From positions 1,798,001 to 1,862,000 of the forward strand of contig CP137319.1 of NCBI GenBank assembly GCA_033182465.1: 64,000 bases of DNA, read 5' to 3'. The DNA comes from Sanghuangporus weigelae (Eukaryota > Basidiomycota > Agaricomycetes > Hymenochaetales > Hymenochaetaceae). A program made the translations under genes and the position numbers. The first letter of the stretch is position 1. Every line of letters starts with the position of its first letter. A model generated the notes under the pieces. It ran no database searches and had not been told where the DNA came from. It saw only the letters and a program-made list of their open reading frames with translations. Below, piece by piece: positions 46,934 to 57,820 of this stretch.

Positions 46934-49900
46934 TCATCCGCCTGCCTTGGGTACAAGCGGACTCGTTGCACTCGGCGACTGCCCTCCAGGGCTATTACTC
47001 TTTCCATTTCCCATCCCACTGATATTCACCATCAACTCGTCTCCTCTCCTCCCCTGGCCCGCCTGCATACCAGCTTGCGACTGCTGCGACAGCCGTGCGT
47101 TCACCTGTCCCAACACGCTTCCACTCCTCGGTCTACCCAGACCAGAGTTCGTTGCAGCCGCTCCAGTTCCAGGTCCAGCGCTCGTCGGTGGAGCACTGGT
47201 TGCGACACCCCATGCGCCGTATCCAAGAGGAGCACTATCACTCCTCGCTCGGCTAAGGCGTTTCCCGTCCAACCCTGAACCGGTAACAAACGCGCCTGTG
47301 CGTTGGCGCTTTCGGTCGCCTAGACCCTGACCTTGAAGGGACGACGCATCCAGCTCCATCACATCATCATATCGTGGGCCATCCGTCACAGGCGACGGCG
47401 CAGCAAATGACGAGCCGTCATAGGAAATGTTCTGCATACTATGCGCTCTGTTCAGATGATGCACATGCCCTCCGTGATGTCCGTGGTACCCAGTGTGCCC
47501 GTAATGCCCACCATGTTGTGCATGTCCCGGGTGCGCGAACTCGCTTGCAGTGGGGCTGGACCCAGGACTGAAAGGCTGCAGGCCTGGAAAGGCGCTTGGG
47601 AGCGTCATTCCGTTAACCGCAGCACTTGCGCTTCCATTCATGCTTCCATACGCCCGAGAGGAGGCAGAAGCTGGACTGGGAGTTGGCGCGCTAGGCGAGG
47701 TAATGAAGATCGGCGGGTTGTTTTCAGGTGGCTCCCATAGTTCCGGGGGAAACGGCGCAACTGCAGATAAAGAAAGAAAACTTTTCAGTGGCACCCAATT
47801 GGGAGGAAGAAAGCAAGCGCCCACTGACCACTACCGGGAAACGCCCTGCTCACGACGTCGCCCAGTTGTCGTACAACACCGACGAGTTTATCTACTTTTC
47901 CTCTCTCCCACTCCAAGGCGCGAATCACGCGTCGATGGTTTTCGCGCATCTGGCCAAGCTGTGCGGCCAGCTCCCCAGGAAGTTCAACGCGCTGCTTCAC
48001 AGTCGGGTCCGGGTCGAGCGCCTTCCGCTTGATTTCGTCGAGCAAATCCGGGCGTCCGCGTAAGAACTTGTGGTGTGAGAACTCCCACACCTGCTGGTCC
48101 GCGGATCCGGATCCGGAGTTCTGTCCTGAGCCGGAGGAGGTGCGACCTCCGCGCGGCGTCTGGCGGCCCTTGTGCTCATCAGCGATCACGAATCAAACCA
48201 CGGGTGCAATACAAAGAAAAGATGATTTTGGGGAATGGAATGCTCACCCGGTTGATCTTGTGAAACCCGTACATGTTCAGCTGCCGGACGAAGCTTGAGA
48301 ACTAGCGAACGTGAGAAGTGAGCGCAGCAGCGCCGCGTACAATTAGCAAAACGCAATTTCTCTTTTTACTGAGGAACGTGGAGATGAAACTTACGTTATT
48401 ATGTTTGAAATGAGTGCCCAAAATAGTCCGACTGAACTCGCCCACGTTCGAAACAACGAAGCTGCGGGAAGGAAGCAAGTTAAGTAACAAATATAGCAGC
48501 GGGGATAAAAGGGAAGCTTGTGGGGTGAGCCCACCAAACTAATCAATAGAACAAAAAGGGTAGTTAATGAAAATACAGACCTTGTGCCAAGTTCGGTCCA
48601 TTGAATGAACATCGCAGATTTCGGATCGTTGATCATCCTAGATGCGTCATCCGCAGAAAATGCAGAAAATGCAAGAAAATAACATCAAATCATCCGGGCA
48701 AAAAAAAAAAGATTACGATTGGATCCGCAAATCCCGGCCAGGTACCAGTTGTTGTTTTTGCCACCGGCGTTTCATACGTGATCCCCAGTTTCAGGATACA
48801 TAACAGGATACATAAGAAGCGCCCAAAATAGGAGTTTTTAGAAAAAAACAATTAGGCCGGTTTTAAGAGAGTGAATTGTCGCGTGGTGGAAGACGGCGAC
48901 GGCGGGCGCGTTGAGGCAATATGTCAGGATTGACGCGCCGCGAAAAAGGAAGGAAGGAGCGAGCCGTAGCGAGGATAGTGCGGTCGATCGCAAAAGGGGT
49001 GCATTGATAGTGCCGAATGCCAAGTTTATCAGAAGCGTTCAGGAAAAAACGCCAAAAAGAAGCGAAAATAAACGATAAGAAACCAAGTCAATAAACCTCC
49101 ATGAGGCTTCTATTCTTCGATAGCGGGAAGGAATTACGCACTGGTAAAGCTTCGTAACAAAGTTATTCGTTCCCGTAGTCTTCGCTGATATAGGGCCGTA
49201 GCCTCCGTGTGAGGGGATCGACAGGGAGGACAGGCCGCCGTTGGTGGCGTGAACCCCGGCGCCAGGTCCGACGCTCAGAGAGAGAGACTTGAATGGATCT
49301 TCGTCTCCGTCTCCGCTGGAACTTTCGCCGCCTTCACCAGGGCTTCCATCGCCGCGTCCGTCCATCCCGTCCATACCACCGGGACCGGTATACAGTTCAA
49401 CGTCAACATCATCAAAGCTCCCGGGGCCGAGATCATGCGCGTTGTGTCCCAATGCAGGGTTATACCCTGGTATTGACCCTGAATCACCGACTTCAAGTGT
49501 CGCGACGGGTAGGGCAGTCGAGTTGTGAAAGGAACGTTTACGGGGGATGGAAGATTTAGTTGACAGTCCAGCAGTGGAGGCCGCCGAAGATGAGCGCGAG
49601 CTGGGTGCACGCGCATAAGCGGGGAGGGTCACGCCCGCTGCAGCGGAAGTATCATACCCGACTGACGAACTGTAAGGCCCCTCGCTTGGCGGCGCGTAGG
49701 CGAACATACTACCCTGATTTGGTCCCTGTCCCTGTCCGGGATGTCTATTATGCGTCTGATAATGGTGCGCGTGGGGCGTGGTGGACGGGCTGAGCGGAGT
49801 GATGGGGCTCAGTGTCTGCGCGGTGCTCGCAGTGCTTGGATGTGGACTCGGCGTGAGCGGGGAAAGGTTCGCGGGACTCTGCACACTCAAACTCGAAATG

Positions 49901-50463
49901 TTGAGTGAGAGTGAGGCGGAGCGTTCCATGCCCTGGTGTCCGTGTCCGTGAGCGTGGTGCCCTCCGTCAGCACCGGGCACCTGCTGCTGCTGGGACTGCG
50001 ACTGCGCTTGCGAATGCCCCGTCGGCTGGGAGTAAAACGGGTAGCTATCCGCGGGGTGCGCAGAGGCGGGAGAGTAGGAGGTCGGGGACGCCGAGACGGC
50101 GGGGAGAGATCCCGGAAGTGGGACAGAGATGGGAAGGAGGTGCGGGTGCGGGTGCTGGTGGTGGTGAGGGTGGGCAGTCTGCTGCCATGGTTGGTTTTGA
50201 GTTTGCTGCTGAGATACCTGAGTTTGAGGCTGAGATACATGGGAGAGGGATTGCGACGGGGACTCGGGAGATGGTTGCTGAGTTTGCTGCTGCTGCTGCT
50301 GCTGCTGCTGTTGTGTTTGTTGGGAGAGCGAAGGCGATGACTGCTGGGCCTGTTGTTGATGGTTTGCATTCTGATGGACCTCTGAAGATGAGGGGAAGTG
50401 CGCGTCGGAGGAGGGGAAGGCAGTATGCGCGTGTTGTTGCTGCTGGTGGTGGTCTACGTCCAT
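46934..50463 (-). CDS. HSF-type transcription factor with glutamine-rich N-terminus
   Basis: This is a heat-shock-factor-family DNA-binding protein. The ATG is at 50463. Exon 1 (50463-49142) codes about 430 low-complexity residues rich in Gln, His, Ser and Pro, including a run of ten glutamines (CAG/CTG-type repeat at about 50283-50312). It also contains a basic IPRKRSFHN motif. The HSF domain starts at its end (NNFVTKLYQ) and continues through 48637-48581 (MINDPKSAMFIQWTELGT), 48461-48395 (FVVSNVGEFSRTILGTHFKH), 48301-48248 (FSSFVRQLNMYGFHKINR) and the exon from 48168 (VWEFSHHKFLRGRPDLLDEI). A heptad region follows (LAAQLGQMRENHRRVIRALE) and a long Ser/Gly-rich C-terminus with KRQRTGAF and DGKRLSRARSDS, stop at 46934-46936. 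The DNA-binding domain is unusually far from the N-terminus. The first intron (49141-48638) is 504 nt, far longer than any other intron seen here. Confidence 0.95.
48638..49141 (-). other. Exceptional 504-nt intron inside the HSF DNA-binding domain
   Basis: The donor gtgcgt at 49141 and acceptor catctag at 48638 split the codon of Gln in KLYQM, the conserved start of the HSF domain. Most introns in the window are 45-80 nt. The interior has A-rich tracts and no coding frame of note. It may hold regulatory or alternative-splicing signals. Confidence 0.8.
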
Positions 50464-53159
50464 CGCAAAGATAGAAGTTCGTCGTCTTCGGCTTTAGTGA
50501 TAATCAAGTCCGCGACCAGCTGATAAAACAGCTTGTGGTCGTCGTCGTCGTCGTCGCCGTCACCGACTAGTTCGCACAGGAAAAAGTATGGCACTGACGA
50601 CGATCCTGAGTGCCAGTGATGGATGGCGGCAATAGCTTTGTTGTGCCGAAGTGTTGTTCGCGTCGGTGAGCCCGTGTGCGAAGGCGAGCGCCGAGCGTGA
50701 CGGAAGATGGCAACACTTTAGCAGCAGCAAGACCAGGACCTAGACCAGATGAGAGAAGGAAAGAAAGAAAGAAGAAAAGAAAAGAAAATATAATATAATA
50801 TAATATAAAAATCAAGTCGTGGACGAGCACAACAAACAGACCCCCCGGCAACTCTGACTTGCTATTCTCCATTTGGTCATAATTTCTCATCAGCCGTAAA
50901 TTATATTCGCCATTTCTTCATCCACCGAGTCCACGGGCGCCTCTCCGTTGCATACAAGCACACATCATAAATCACAATCTACGCGCCATTCTTCACGATA
51001 CACGATACACGATACACGCACATGTACATGCCTGTTTTCCTTGTTGTCCCTAGAATTTTACTCTATCATCATTTCCGATAATTCATTTTTTAGTCATTCA
51101 TATTTCATTACCCGGAGCCATCCTCTCGTCTCGTCTTATCCTATCCTATCTATCACCACCTACGATCTCTTCCCTTCCATCCTCGATCGGCTAGAAGCAG
51201 ATTCTTGTATTGGGTGGGACTGAATCACTCGGCGAAAGCCCTGGAGTGATCGGCGAGACGGTCAATAATTCCTCTTCCCTTACTGTGGATCCTAGACTGC
51301 ACTGACCGAATCAATCGGTCTCTGTCCGTCCGGATCGATTCCTGCTTCTATAGATCTGGAACCTGGCCATCGGCTCATAAGTAGTGTATCACGCTTCACC
51401 AATGATACCAATGATCACCACGCTTTCACCTCCAACTTTATCTCTCTCGCATCCCAATGATCCAGGTTGAAATCCAAGGGTTCAAGCCCCGAATGGTCTT
51501 AGCCCCGTCAATCTTCTGGGCGGAGTAAGTATGTCTAAACAAAATCACTTACTTCCCTGTTTTATTTTATCATATTCCTCGAGACCTCTGTCCGGTCCGA
51601 TAGGACGCATCAAAACTCGTGCTCGTGATCACAGTCAAGGCATCCATAGCAATAGGAAGAGAGGCTCCCGCGCGCGCCGCGAGGATGTGTGTAGTAGTAC
51701 TCTACCATGCACCGCCTTCCGCGTTGCTTCTTTGCTCTATTTATGGCCTCCCAAACATACATACATACGCTAGATTTCGACATCCTGAAACCGGCATAAT
51801 AAGAAAACTCAGTAAATAGGCAAAGCTCATATATCCTTGAAATATGCGTCACTCGGTCGGTCGAGTCTTCCTGCCGACGTTATCAGATGCTTCAACACCA
51901 TCCGCACATCGTGTACTGATCCTGAAACGTAGACTCGCCGGATGATCTTCAATCTCAAACGACCGACCGGGGGCTCGTCGTCAGATTTCAGTCAGATTAA
52001 AAACGCCGCTCTTCGCTCTTATCCATAGCAGTACTACCGCCCTGCGGTGGGATCGTTGCGTGCATGCGTACTTACGTTCTCTTACCTACTGCATGTGTAA
52101 CTTGTAAGTCTTGTGTCACCACAAGTCATCACGAAGAAGAAGAACATGCGTTACTTACTTATACATATACATATATTTACACATTAATATTCAAGGACAT
52201 CTCCGAATCCAGGTTATGTGCCGCAGAGCCGTAAAAGCACCATGACACAAGAAACGAAACGAATTCTGAAACAATTCTGTTCGTGTATTCGATGTGCACG
52301 ATCACCACTCGCAGAAACTATGTCTCGAGACCGAGGCCGGCTTGCACGAGCGATAGGCTGGTCGTGAACCCAGCGAACGAGCATAAAAAAAGAATGAGCC
52401 GTATCCTCCTCGCAAGCGCTCAAATGAACCGGACAATATTTGTGCTGCGGTAGTTATCGGCGTGACTACTAGTACTGTACTAGTTCATGTGAATCAAGAA
52501 ACGTTCTCCCCTCATCGAGGTCTGCATGATAGTGCTTGCAATTATCTGTTTAATTGGCATACTTGCTTATTTGCTCACTCTTCGGTTGACTACTCCTAAT
52601 AAAAGGATATCAGGTATAAAAAGCCGATTGGACTGACGGTAGGGTAGGACTGGGGCTTGAGGATCATACCACATACCGCAAATCATGATTCAAAGCCGAT
52701 CGAGCACATAGTCAAGTAAGCCTTTCTATTGCGCAACGAGCGGACGGCCAATGTTGATGTGCACTTCCTGTCCTTCCTGCTGAAAGAGGCAGGAGATTGC
52801 AATTACATGAGTTTCTACAGCAACAGGGCGAGGTGCGATTATTTGTATCGACGCCATATAGTCAGACTGAACAGTAAAGAACTTGAACTTCTTCCAGCTG
52901 TGGGCTCGCAAGAACATTTTGCGAGCTTTAAGTGTCCAAAGGTCATATTGTAACCCAAACTTCTAGACTCGACTATATTTCATCCACTTGGTAGAGTGTA
53001 TGCGTCGATTTGGATGTCTCTGCGGAAATATAGCTCTCGGGAAATCACAATTAGTTCGACAGATAAAAAGTATCCCCGGCAATGAACAGCCCATAAATCA
53101 ATGGGCACAAGATACTCTCGTTCCACGCCGTCCCTTTACCTTGGAAAGCAAGTACTTAG
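50464..53159. other. HSF upstream region and flanking intergenic DNA
   Basis: This 2.7 kb has no confident gene. The part next to the HSF gene (about 50464-51500) has a CGT trinucleotide run near 50538-50556 and A-rich and pyrimidine-rich tracts typical of a long leader or promoter. Around 52726-52917 a short minus-strand frame of 63 codons looks weakly protein-like but has no motif. Confidence 0.5.
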
Positions 53160-53681
53160 CTACAATGCGGCTTTAGACAATATCAATGTCAAATCTTCAT
53201 AGAAGCGTCGAAATTTATCAAGGCGCACCACGACAATCGCATCCGCATAGTCAGCTAGAATCGTATACTGCTTTTTCGCGCGGTGGAAGATTCGGAAAAT
53301 ATCAACCGCTGAAAGTCCGGTAAGGTAGTCTTAGTCTAGTGAAAAGCGAACTCTTCGGCTTTCACCAGACCTGCGAGGGATCGCGATTTCGGTCAGTAAG
53401 GAGCGCAATGGAAGAAATATCCGTGGATCCTGCGTCCTTGACTGATTAATCCGAATGGTCGGATTGAACGACCATTTCATAATTAATGTACCTACCTCCA
53501 AGTTCGAGAAGTCGGTCGCGTATCGAACTGGAGACTGTGGGGATGGAGGGTTCTCCGAGAGGTTCTGTATTAGGTACCAGAGGGGGTCCATAACGCTGGA
53601 CAGTGGATACTCGTATCTCTCAGGCTCGATCGCTTCCTTTCTTCGCCGGCGGGAAAGGAAATTTAAAGAAAGAATTGCCAT
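53160..53681 (-). CDS. Possible small hypothetical gene
   Basis: Three exons (53681-53496, 53441-53366, 53329-53160) with plausible splice signals join in phase to 143 residues. The product starts MAILSLNFLSRRRRKEAIEP, continues YEYPLSSVMDPLWYLIQNLS, and ends LADYADAIVVVRLDKFRRFY and a short tail. I do not recognise it. The phase-perfect join and protein-like composition are the only evidence. The 36-nt second intron is short, which counts against it. It could also be the 3' part of a longer gene whose upstream exons lie between 53700 and 54100. It would diverge from ARP2. Confidence 0.4.
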
Positions 53682-54318
53682 ATCAACCAGTACTACCAGA
53701 AGTAGGTGTCATCGTTGTCTCCTATCCCTATCGATCCCTGAAACGAGAAATACTATGAATCTTTTCCGCACTGAGACTACTTGAACTGAAAGAACAGAAG
53801 TCTGAAGCGCAAAAATGGAAATGAAATTTTGAGGGTGCGTCCAAGTACCAAAAGTCCGACAGCAGCATTTGTTATCTCCACGCCTTCGTGGTGTAGTCCG
53901 GATGTTACCAGACAAGAATCATGTATTTAACCTGCGACCAGTTGGTGGCCCGGCCTTATTTCGGACCCAATCCGCCTTTCCTTGCGCCTTTAGTCTGCGT
54001 AGCAGAGTCGCAGACCATGTGCGATGTTTGAGGGACTATAACCATGCCAAGTCTTCATTTTTTTACTTCGTGCGTCCGACATGTGTGGTGTGGTGTTGGC
54101 GAGCCGAGAAGAGTCCTCCCAGCACAGCCTCAAGAACCTGATCGTGACTCACCTTTTGTGTCACATAAGACGTGACATGCCAGGGGCGCTGCGCAACCGT
54201 CGAACCCGAACCGAGTGTCGGAGTGAAGTCCACTCGTCATTTCCGATTATATCTCTTTCAAGTCCACTACAAAATCGAAAGACGTGGTAGACGGCGCGTG
54301 CTTTGACTGCACATTGTC
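53682..54318. promoter_or_regulatory. ARP2 upstream region
   Basis: About 640 bp lie upstream of the ARP2 start. Minus-strand frames open here may belong to the weak gene on the left, but I cannot define exons. No TATA box was noted near the ARP2 start. Confidence 0.45.
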
Positions 54319-55909
54319 ATGGACTCGCAGCCTCCGATCGTCGTTGACAACGGTACTGGTGTATGTAGCTCAACATATTCTCTTCGTCTCGAGCTGCTCC
54401 CGGCTGATCAATTCTGATGCACGTTGCGTTGGATTTAGTTCGTCAAAGTCGGGTACGCAGGCTCGAATTTCCCTGAACATGGTGCGTGATCTTTCTTTCG
54501 TGAACTAGGACATGTAATGATCTGTGATCACTTGTATCGTGAATGCGAAACTACCGACGTTTAGTCTTCCCTTCTATTGTCGGTCGACCAATTCTGCGTG
54601 CGGAAGAGCGCGTCGGAGATGCGGTGATCAAAGACATAATGGTAGGCGACGAGGCCGCCGCAGCGCGCTCGTACCTGCAAATTTCGCAACCCATGGAACA
54701 CGGTATCGTCCGCAACTGGGAGGACATGCGTCACCTCTGGAACTATACATTCTACGATAAACTGCGCATCAACCCACAAGGGCGCAAGGTGCTGCTAACC
54801 GAGCCTCCCATGAATCCGCGTGCGAATCGGCAACGCATGTGCGAGGTGATGTTTGAGGAGTACGGCTTCGGCGGTGTGTACGTCGCGATTCAGGCTGTGC
54901 TCACGCTGTACGCGCAGGGTCTGACGACGGGCGTCGTCGTCGACTCTGGTGACGGTGTGACGCACGTAGTACCGGTATACGATGGCTTCGCCCTCCCGCA
55001 TTTGACACGCCGACTTGATATTGCTGGTCGCGATGTCACCAGATATCTCATTAAATTGCTACTCATGCGCGGATATGCCTTCAATCGAACAGCAGATTTC
55101 GAGACGGTGCGACAAATCAAGGAGAAAGTCTGCTATGTGAGCTACGACCTCGACCTGGATACACGATTGGCGGAGGAAACGACGGTTCTGGTGGAAACCT
55201 TTACTGTACGCCTGTCACGCTCTGATACTTTGAAGTGAATTGTTGTCTGACTACATCACAGTTACCGGACGGGCGTGTAATAAAAGTTGGGCAAGAACGT
55301 TTCGAAGCACCTGAATGTATGTTCCAGCCGCACCTCGTTGATGTTGAACAACCCGGGGTCGCAGGTTCGTTATCTCCTTTCCAGCACGTTCCAAACCTTA
55401 TATTCATTTTACTCATTTTACACGTACAGAGATGCTCTTCCAGACTATCCAGGCTGCAGCAGTCGATGTTCGCTCTGAGTTATACAAACACATCGTGTTG
55501 TCCGGCGGATCAAGTATGTACCCTGGCTTGCCGAGCCGGCTCGAAAAGGAGATGAAGCAACTTTACCTAACAAGAGTGCTTGCTGGCGACACGAGCCGCC
55601 TGAACGTAAGTCATCAATTCAAAGTTCACCATTTCTTCGGGCTCCTTGTCAGTTCCTTGGGTTCGAGTACTTCTATCCGACAACCTTCAGCAACGTTTTT
55701 CCATACTGCTGACGCTGACCCAATCTGCTCTGATACAGAAATTCAAGATTCGCATCGAAGACCCGCCACGCCGAAAACACATGGTCTTCCTTGGCGGCGC
55801 GGTTCTTGCGGATATCATGAAGAATCGCCAGGAGTTTTGGGTTTCGCGCGAGGAGTGGGCAGAGCAAGGTACGAGCTCGCTTGAAAAGCTTGGACGAGGG
55901 GAGAACTAG
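54319..55909 (+). CDS. ARP2: Actin-related protein 2 (Arp2/3 complex subunit)
   Basis: ARP2 is the actin-like subunit that, with ARP3, forms the template for branched actin filaments at endocytic patches. Exons 54319-54360, 54439-54481, 54565-55205, 55262-55364, 55430-55605 and 55739-55909 add to 1,176 nt, an in-phase 391-residue protein. It starts [20 protein letters not shown], the nucleotide-binding P-loop region, followed by [18 protein letters not shown]. Next are [40 protein letters not shown] and [20 protein letters not shown]. It continues with [20 protein letters not shown] and ends near [12 protein letters not shown]. The DIMVGDEA insert and [13 protein letters not shown] are Arp2 rather than actin or Arp3 features. 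The length equals the family norm. The ABP1 gene in the same window encodes an activator of this complex. Confidence 0.98.
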
Positions 55910-56424
55910 TTCGTCGTATGTGGAAGCAACCAGGACTAATGGCTCCGCAAGACGAGGCGGTTTACTGGGCAGGACCAGTGTCTTCTGTTGTACTTTGCTC
56001 GTCCTCTGTAGACATAATAATTCATCTTCTTCTGGATCATGGACTCACCATTTACTCTTAAGGGTCTCCGGAATACAAACAAGGGAGAACTACATACTGT
56101 GATTCTTCAGGACAGTTATTGAGGGTAGACAAGGGGAAGCGGTAACAGCACTTTCAATTGCGACCGCTCTAAACGTGCTTTACCTGCATATGCATTTCGT
56201 ATCTCAGGCCATGCATAACTTTGCAGATTCATAGCCCTCTATGCATGACATGCATATAGTTTGCAAAATCTTTTCTCTTCAGCAATATTGGCCAGAGATA
56301 CTCGACGAGCAATGGACTGCGTATAAAAGCAGAACAATCAGCCTTGCCACCATTCTACACCTTTGACTGGTGTTGCACTCGAGACCCAGGCTCAGCTAAC
56401 AGCTTAACGCAGAACTCAGCCAGC
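55910..56424. other. Intergenic, ARP2 3' region and promoter of first small ORF
   Basis: About 0.5 kb. ATGCAT words recur between about 56191 and 56257. A TATA box at 56322-56327 belongs to the next ORF. No other coding signal seen. Confidence 0.55.
56322..56327 (+). promoter_or_regulatory. TATA box (TATAAA) of first small ORF
   Basis: TATAAA lies about 98 bp before the ATG at 56425. Strong TATA boxes are scarce elsewhere in the window, which suggests a regulated, high-amplitude promoter. Confidence 0.6.
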
Positions 56425-56643
56425 ATGGAATTCAGAAAAAGCTCGCTCGACTTGACGTTGACAAACGACTCTAGCCCGAACAAACATGGGAAGGCTCCTG
56501 TATCGAAGAAAGAAACGAAAGAAGCTAGTATCCATCCGAGAACCAGCAGATCTAGTCCGCACGCATCGAAGACCAGCGGTTCGAGTAGAAGCCAAAACAC
56601 GGCGCTGGAGACTATCCAGGAGGAAGCCCAGGAAGAGAAATAG
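56425..56643 (+). CDS. Small Ser/Lys-rich protein A, 72 residues
   Basis: An intronless ORF starts MEFRKSSLDLTLTNDSS and ends TALETIQEEAQEEK. It has no signal peptide or membrane segment. It is rich in Ser, Lys, Thr and Glu, hence probably disordered. It has the same size and strand as the 71-residue ORF at 57605, which also has a TATA box and a similar acidic ending (ALETIQEE versus GLYTILEE). A more upstream ATG at 56344 is in frame but lies close behind the TATA box, so the later ATG is preferred. Function unknown. Confidence 0.5.
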   Translation: MEFRKSSLDLTLTNDSSPNKHGKAPVSKKETKEASIHPRTSRSSPHASKTSGSSRSQNTALETIQEEAQEEK

Positions 56644-57604
56644 GTCGATAATGGCGAAAGGGATCGAGAGGTGTGTGGGTGCGTATAGTCAAGCGAATGG
56701 TGGGAATACGGCACCCTGCATTTAGGCAATGAATTGGGGGGGGGGGAAGGATGTCCATAGCTTACTTAGAATGGCTAAAAGGAATGTCTAGACAGTTGTA
56801 AAGTCCGTTATCGCGTAGTCTTAAACCGATTGTAGGCGATCATGGTGTTTCGCTCAACCTAGCATGCGGAGTACGGTGTGCGTGATGGATGCAACTGCTA
56901 CCTTGTGGGTCGAGGGCCTTGAGCACATCGGAAGCGTTGTCATCGGATAACAAGCGCGCTCAACAAGAGACTACGCGCCAGTACTGAGATGTGTGCTTCC
57001 TCGAATGTGTCCACCAAAATTCGTGTGCTGTAGATATACATATGTGTGTAGCGAGATGCAGGATAGGTCCAATTGAATTTGAATGCGAAGCTGTAGCAAG
57101 ACAGTTAGGGATCCCCAGGTCCTGAATTGGTAATACTATGATCGCTACGTGAGTACAGAGGTAAGGGATTGTGGTTGGACAAGCTGGGGTACAAGGCTCT
57201 GCAGTTAAAGAGCATACGCTAGCGCCACCATTGGTAATGTTTCACTCCACAGTAGACAGCCAGCATCCAAAGTGCGAAGGGGTTCGCAGACAGCAACAAT
57301 CGAAACGAGGGGAACTTTCAGAGTACTCGATTGCTCGTGTGCAAAGATCATCAATCAGACACAATGCACTTCGAGCGTCCGCAAAGTTGGAATTTTGAAA
57401 TCTCTGCCATCTTCAATGCAAATTACGCATGCCGGTGACGCTGAAGAAGATGACAAAGAAGACCGAAATATCTAGTATGCGTACTCACATTTGCTCGATA
57501 ATACTGCTGAAGGGGGGATGGACCAGGATATATAAGAAGAGTGCTCATGAATTTCCTCCCAGCATATCTCTTCACGAACAACCCACGACAACTCACCACA
57601 TATC
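56644..57604. other. Intergenic between the two small ORFs
   Basis: About 1 kb holding a G run near 56738-56746 and scattered short frames. The TATA box of the second small ORF is at 57529-57535. No gene seen. Confidence 0.55.
57529..57535 (+). promoter_or_regulatory. TATA box (TATATAA) of second small ORF
   Basis: TATATAA lies about 70 bp before the ATG at 57605, followed by a C/A-rich leader (CAACCCACGACAACTCACC), a composition common in highly expressed fungal genes. Confidence 0.65.
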
Positions 57605-57820
57605 ATGGCATCTCAAGAACCCGCGAAGAAGTCGGCAGCGAAAGACGGCGCCAAGGATAATACTAAGGCAATTAATATTGAGAAATGGACAAAGACAAGT
57701 ACAGGAACTCATAAATCCGGGGGAGGGACGCCGGGCTTGTACACTATTCTCGAAGAGTCTGAGTCTGAAGACACCAATAATGCCAAGAATGAGACAAGAG
57801 GTCGAGGTCGACAGAAATAG
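57605..57820 (+). CDS. Small Lys/Ser-rich protein B, 71 residues
   Basis: An intronless ORF starts MASQEPAKKSAAKDGAKD, then NIEKWTKTSTGTHKSGG. It has the motif TPGLYTILEESESED and a basic end GRGRQK. It has no signal peptide. It has a good TATA box and a clean leader, so transcription is likely. It is probably a diverged paralogue of the 72-residue ORF about 1 kb upstream: same size, same layout, and a shared L-x-T-I-x-E-E core near the C-terminus. Function unknown; an intrinsically disordered interaction peptide is a guess. Confidence 0.55.
   Translation: MASQEPAKKSAAKDGAKDNTKAINIEKWTKTSTGTHKSGGGTPGLYTILEESESEDTNNAKNETRGRGRQK

Noticed and set aside
49905-50474. 189-codon plus-strand frame and other long frames opposite the HSF first exon
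   Set aside because: Shadows of the GC-rich, repeat-rich HSF coding exon on the other strand.
51461-51530. tRNA-like GGTTCAAGCCCC string
   Set aside because: The flanking bases do not form a T-stem or an acceptor stem. No tRNA gene can be built around it. A similar string near 18772 also fails.
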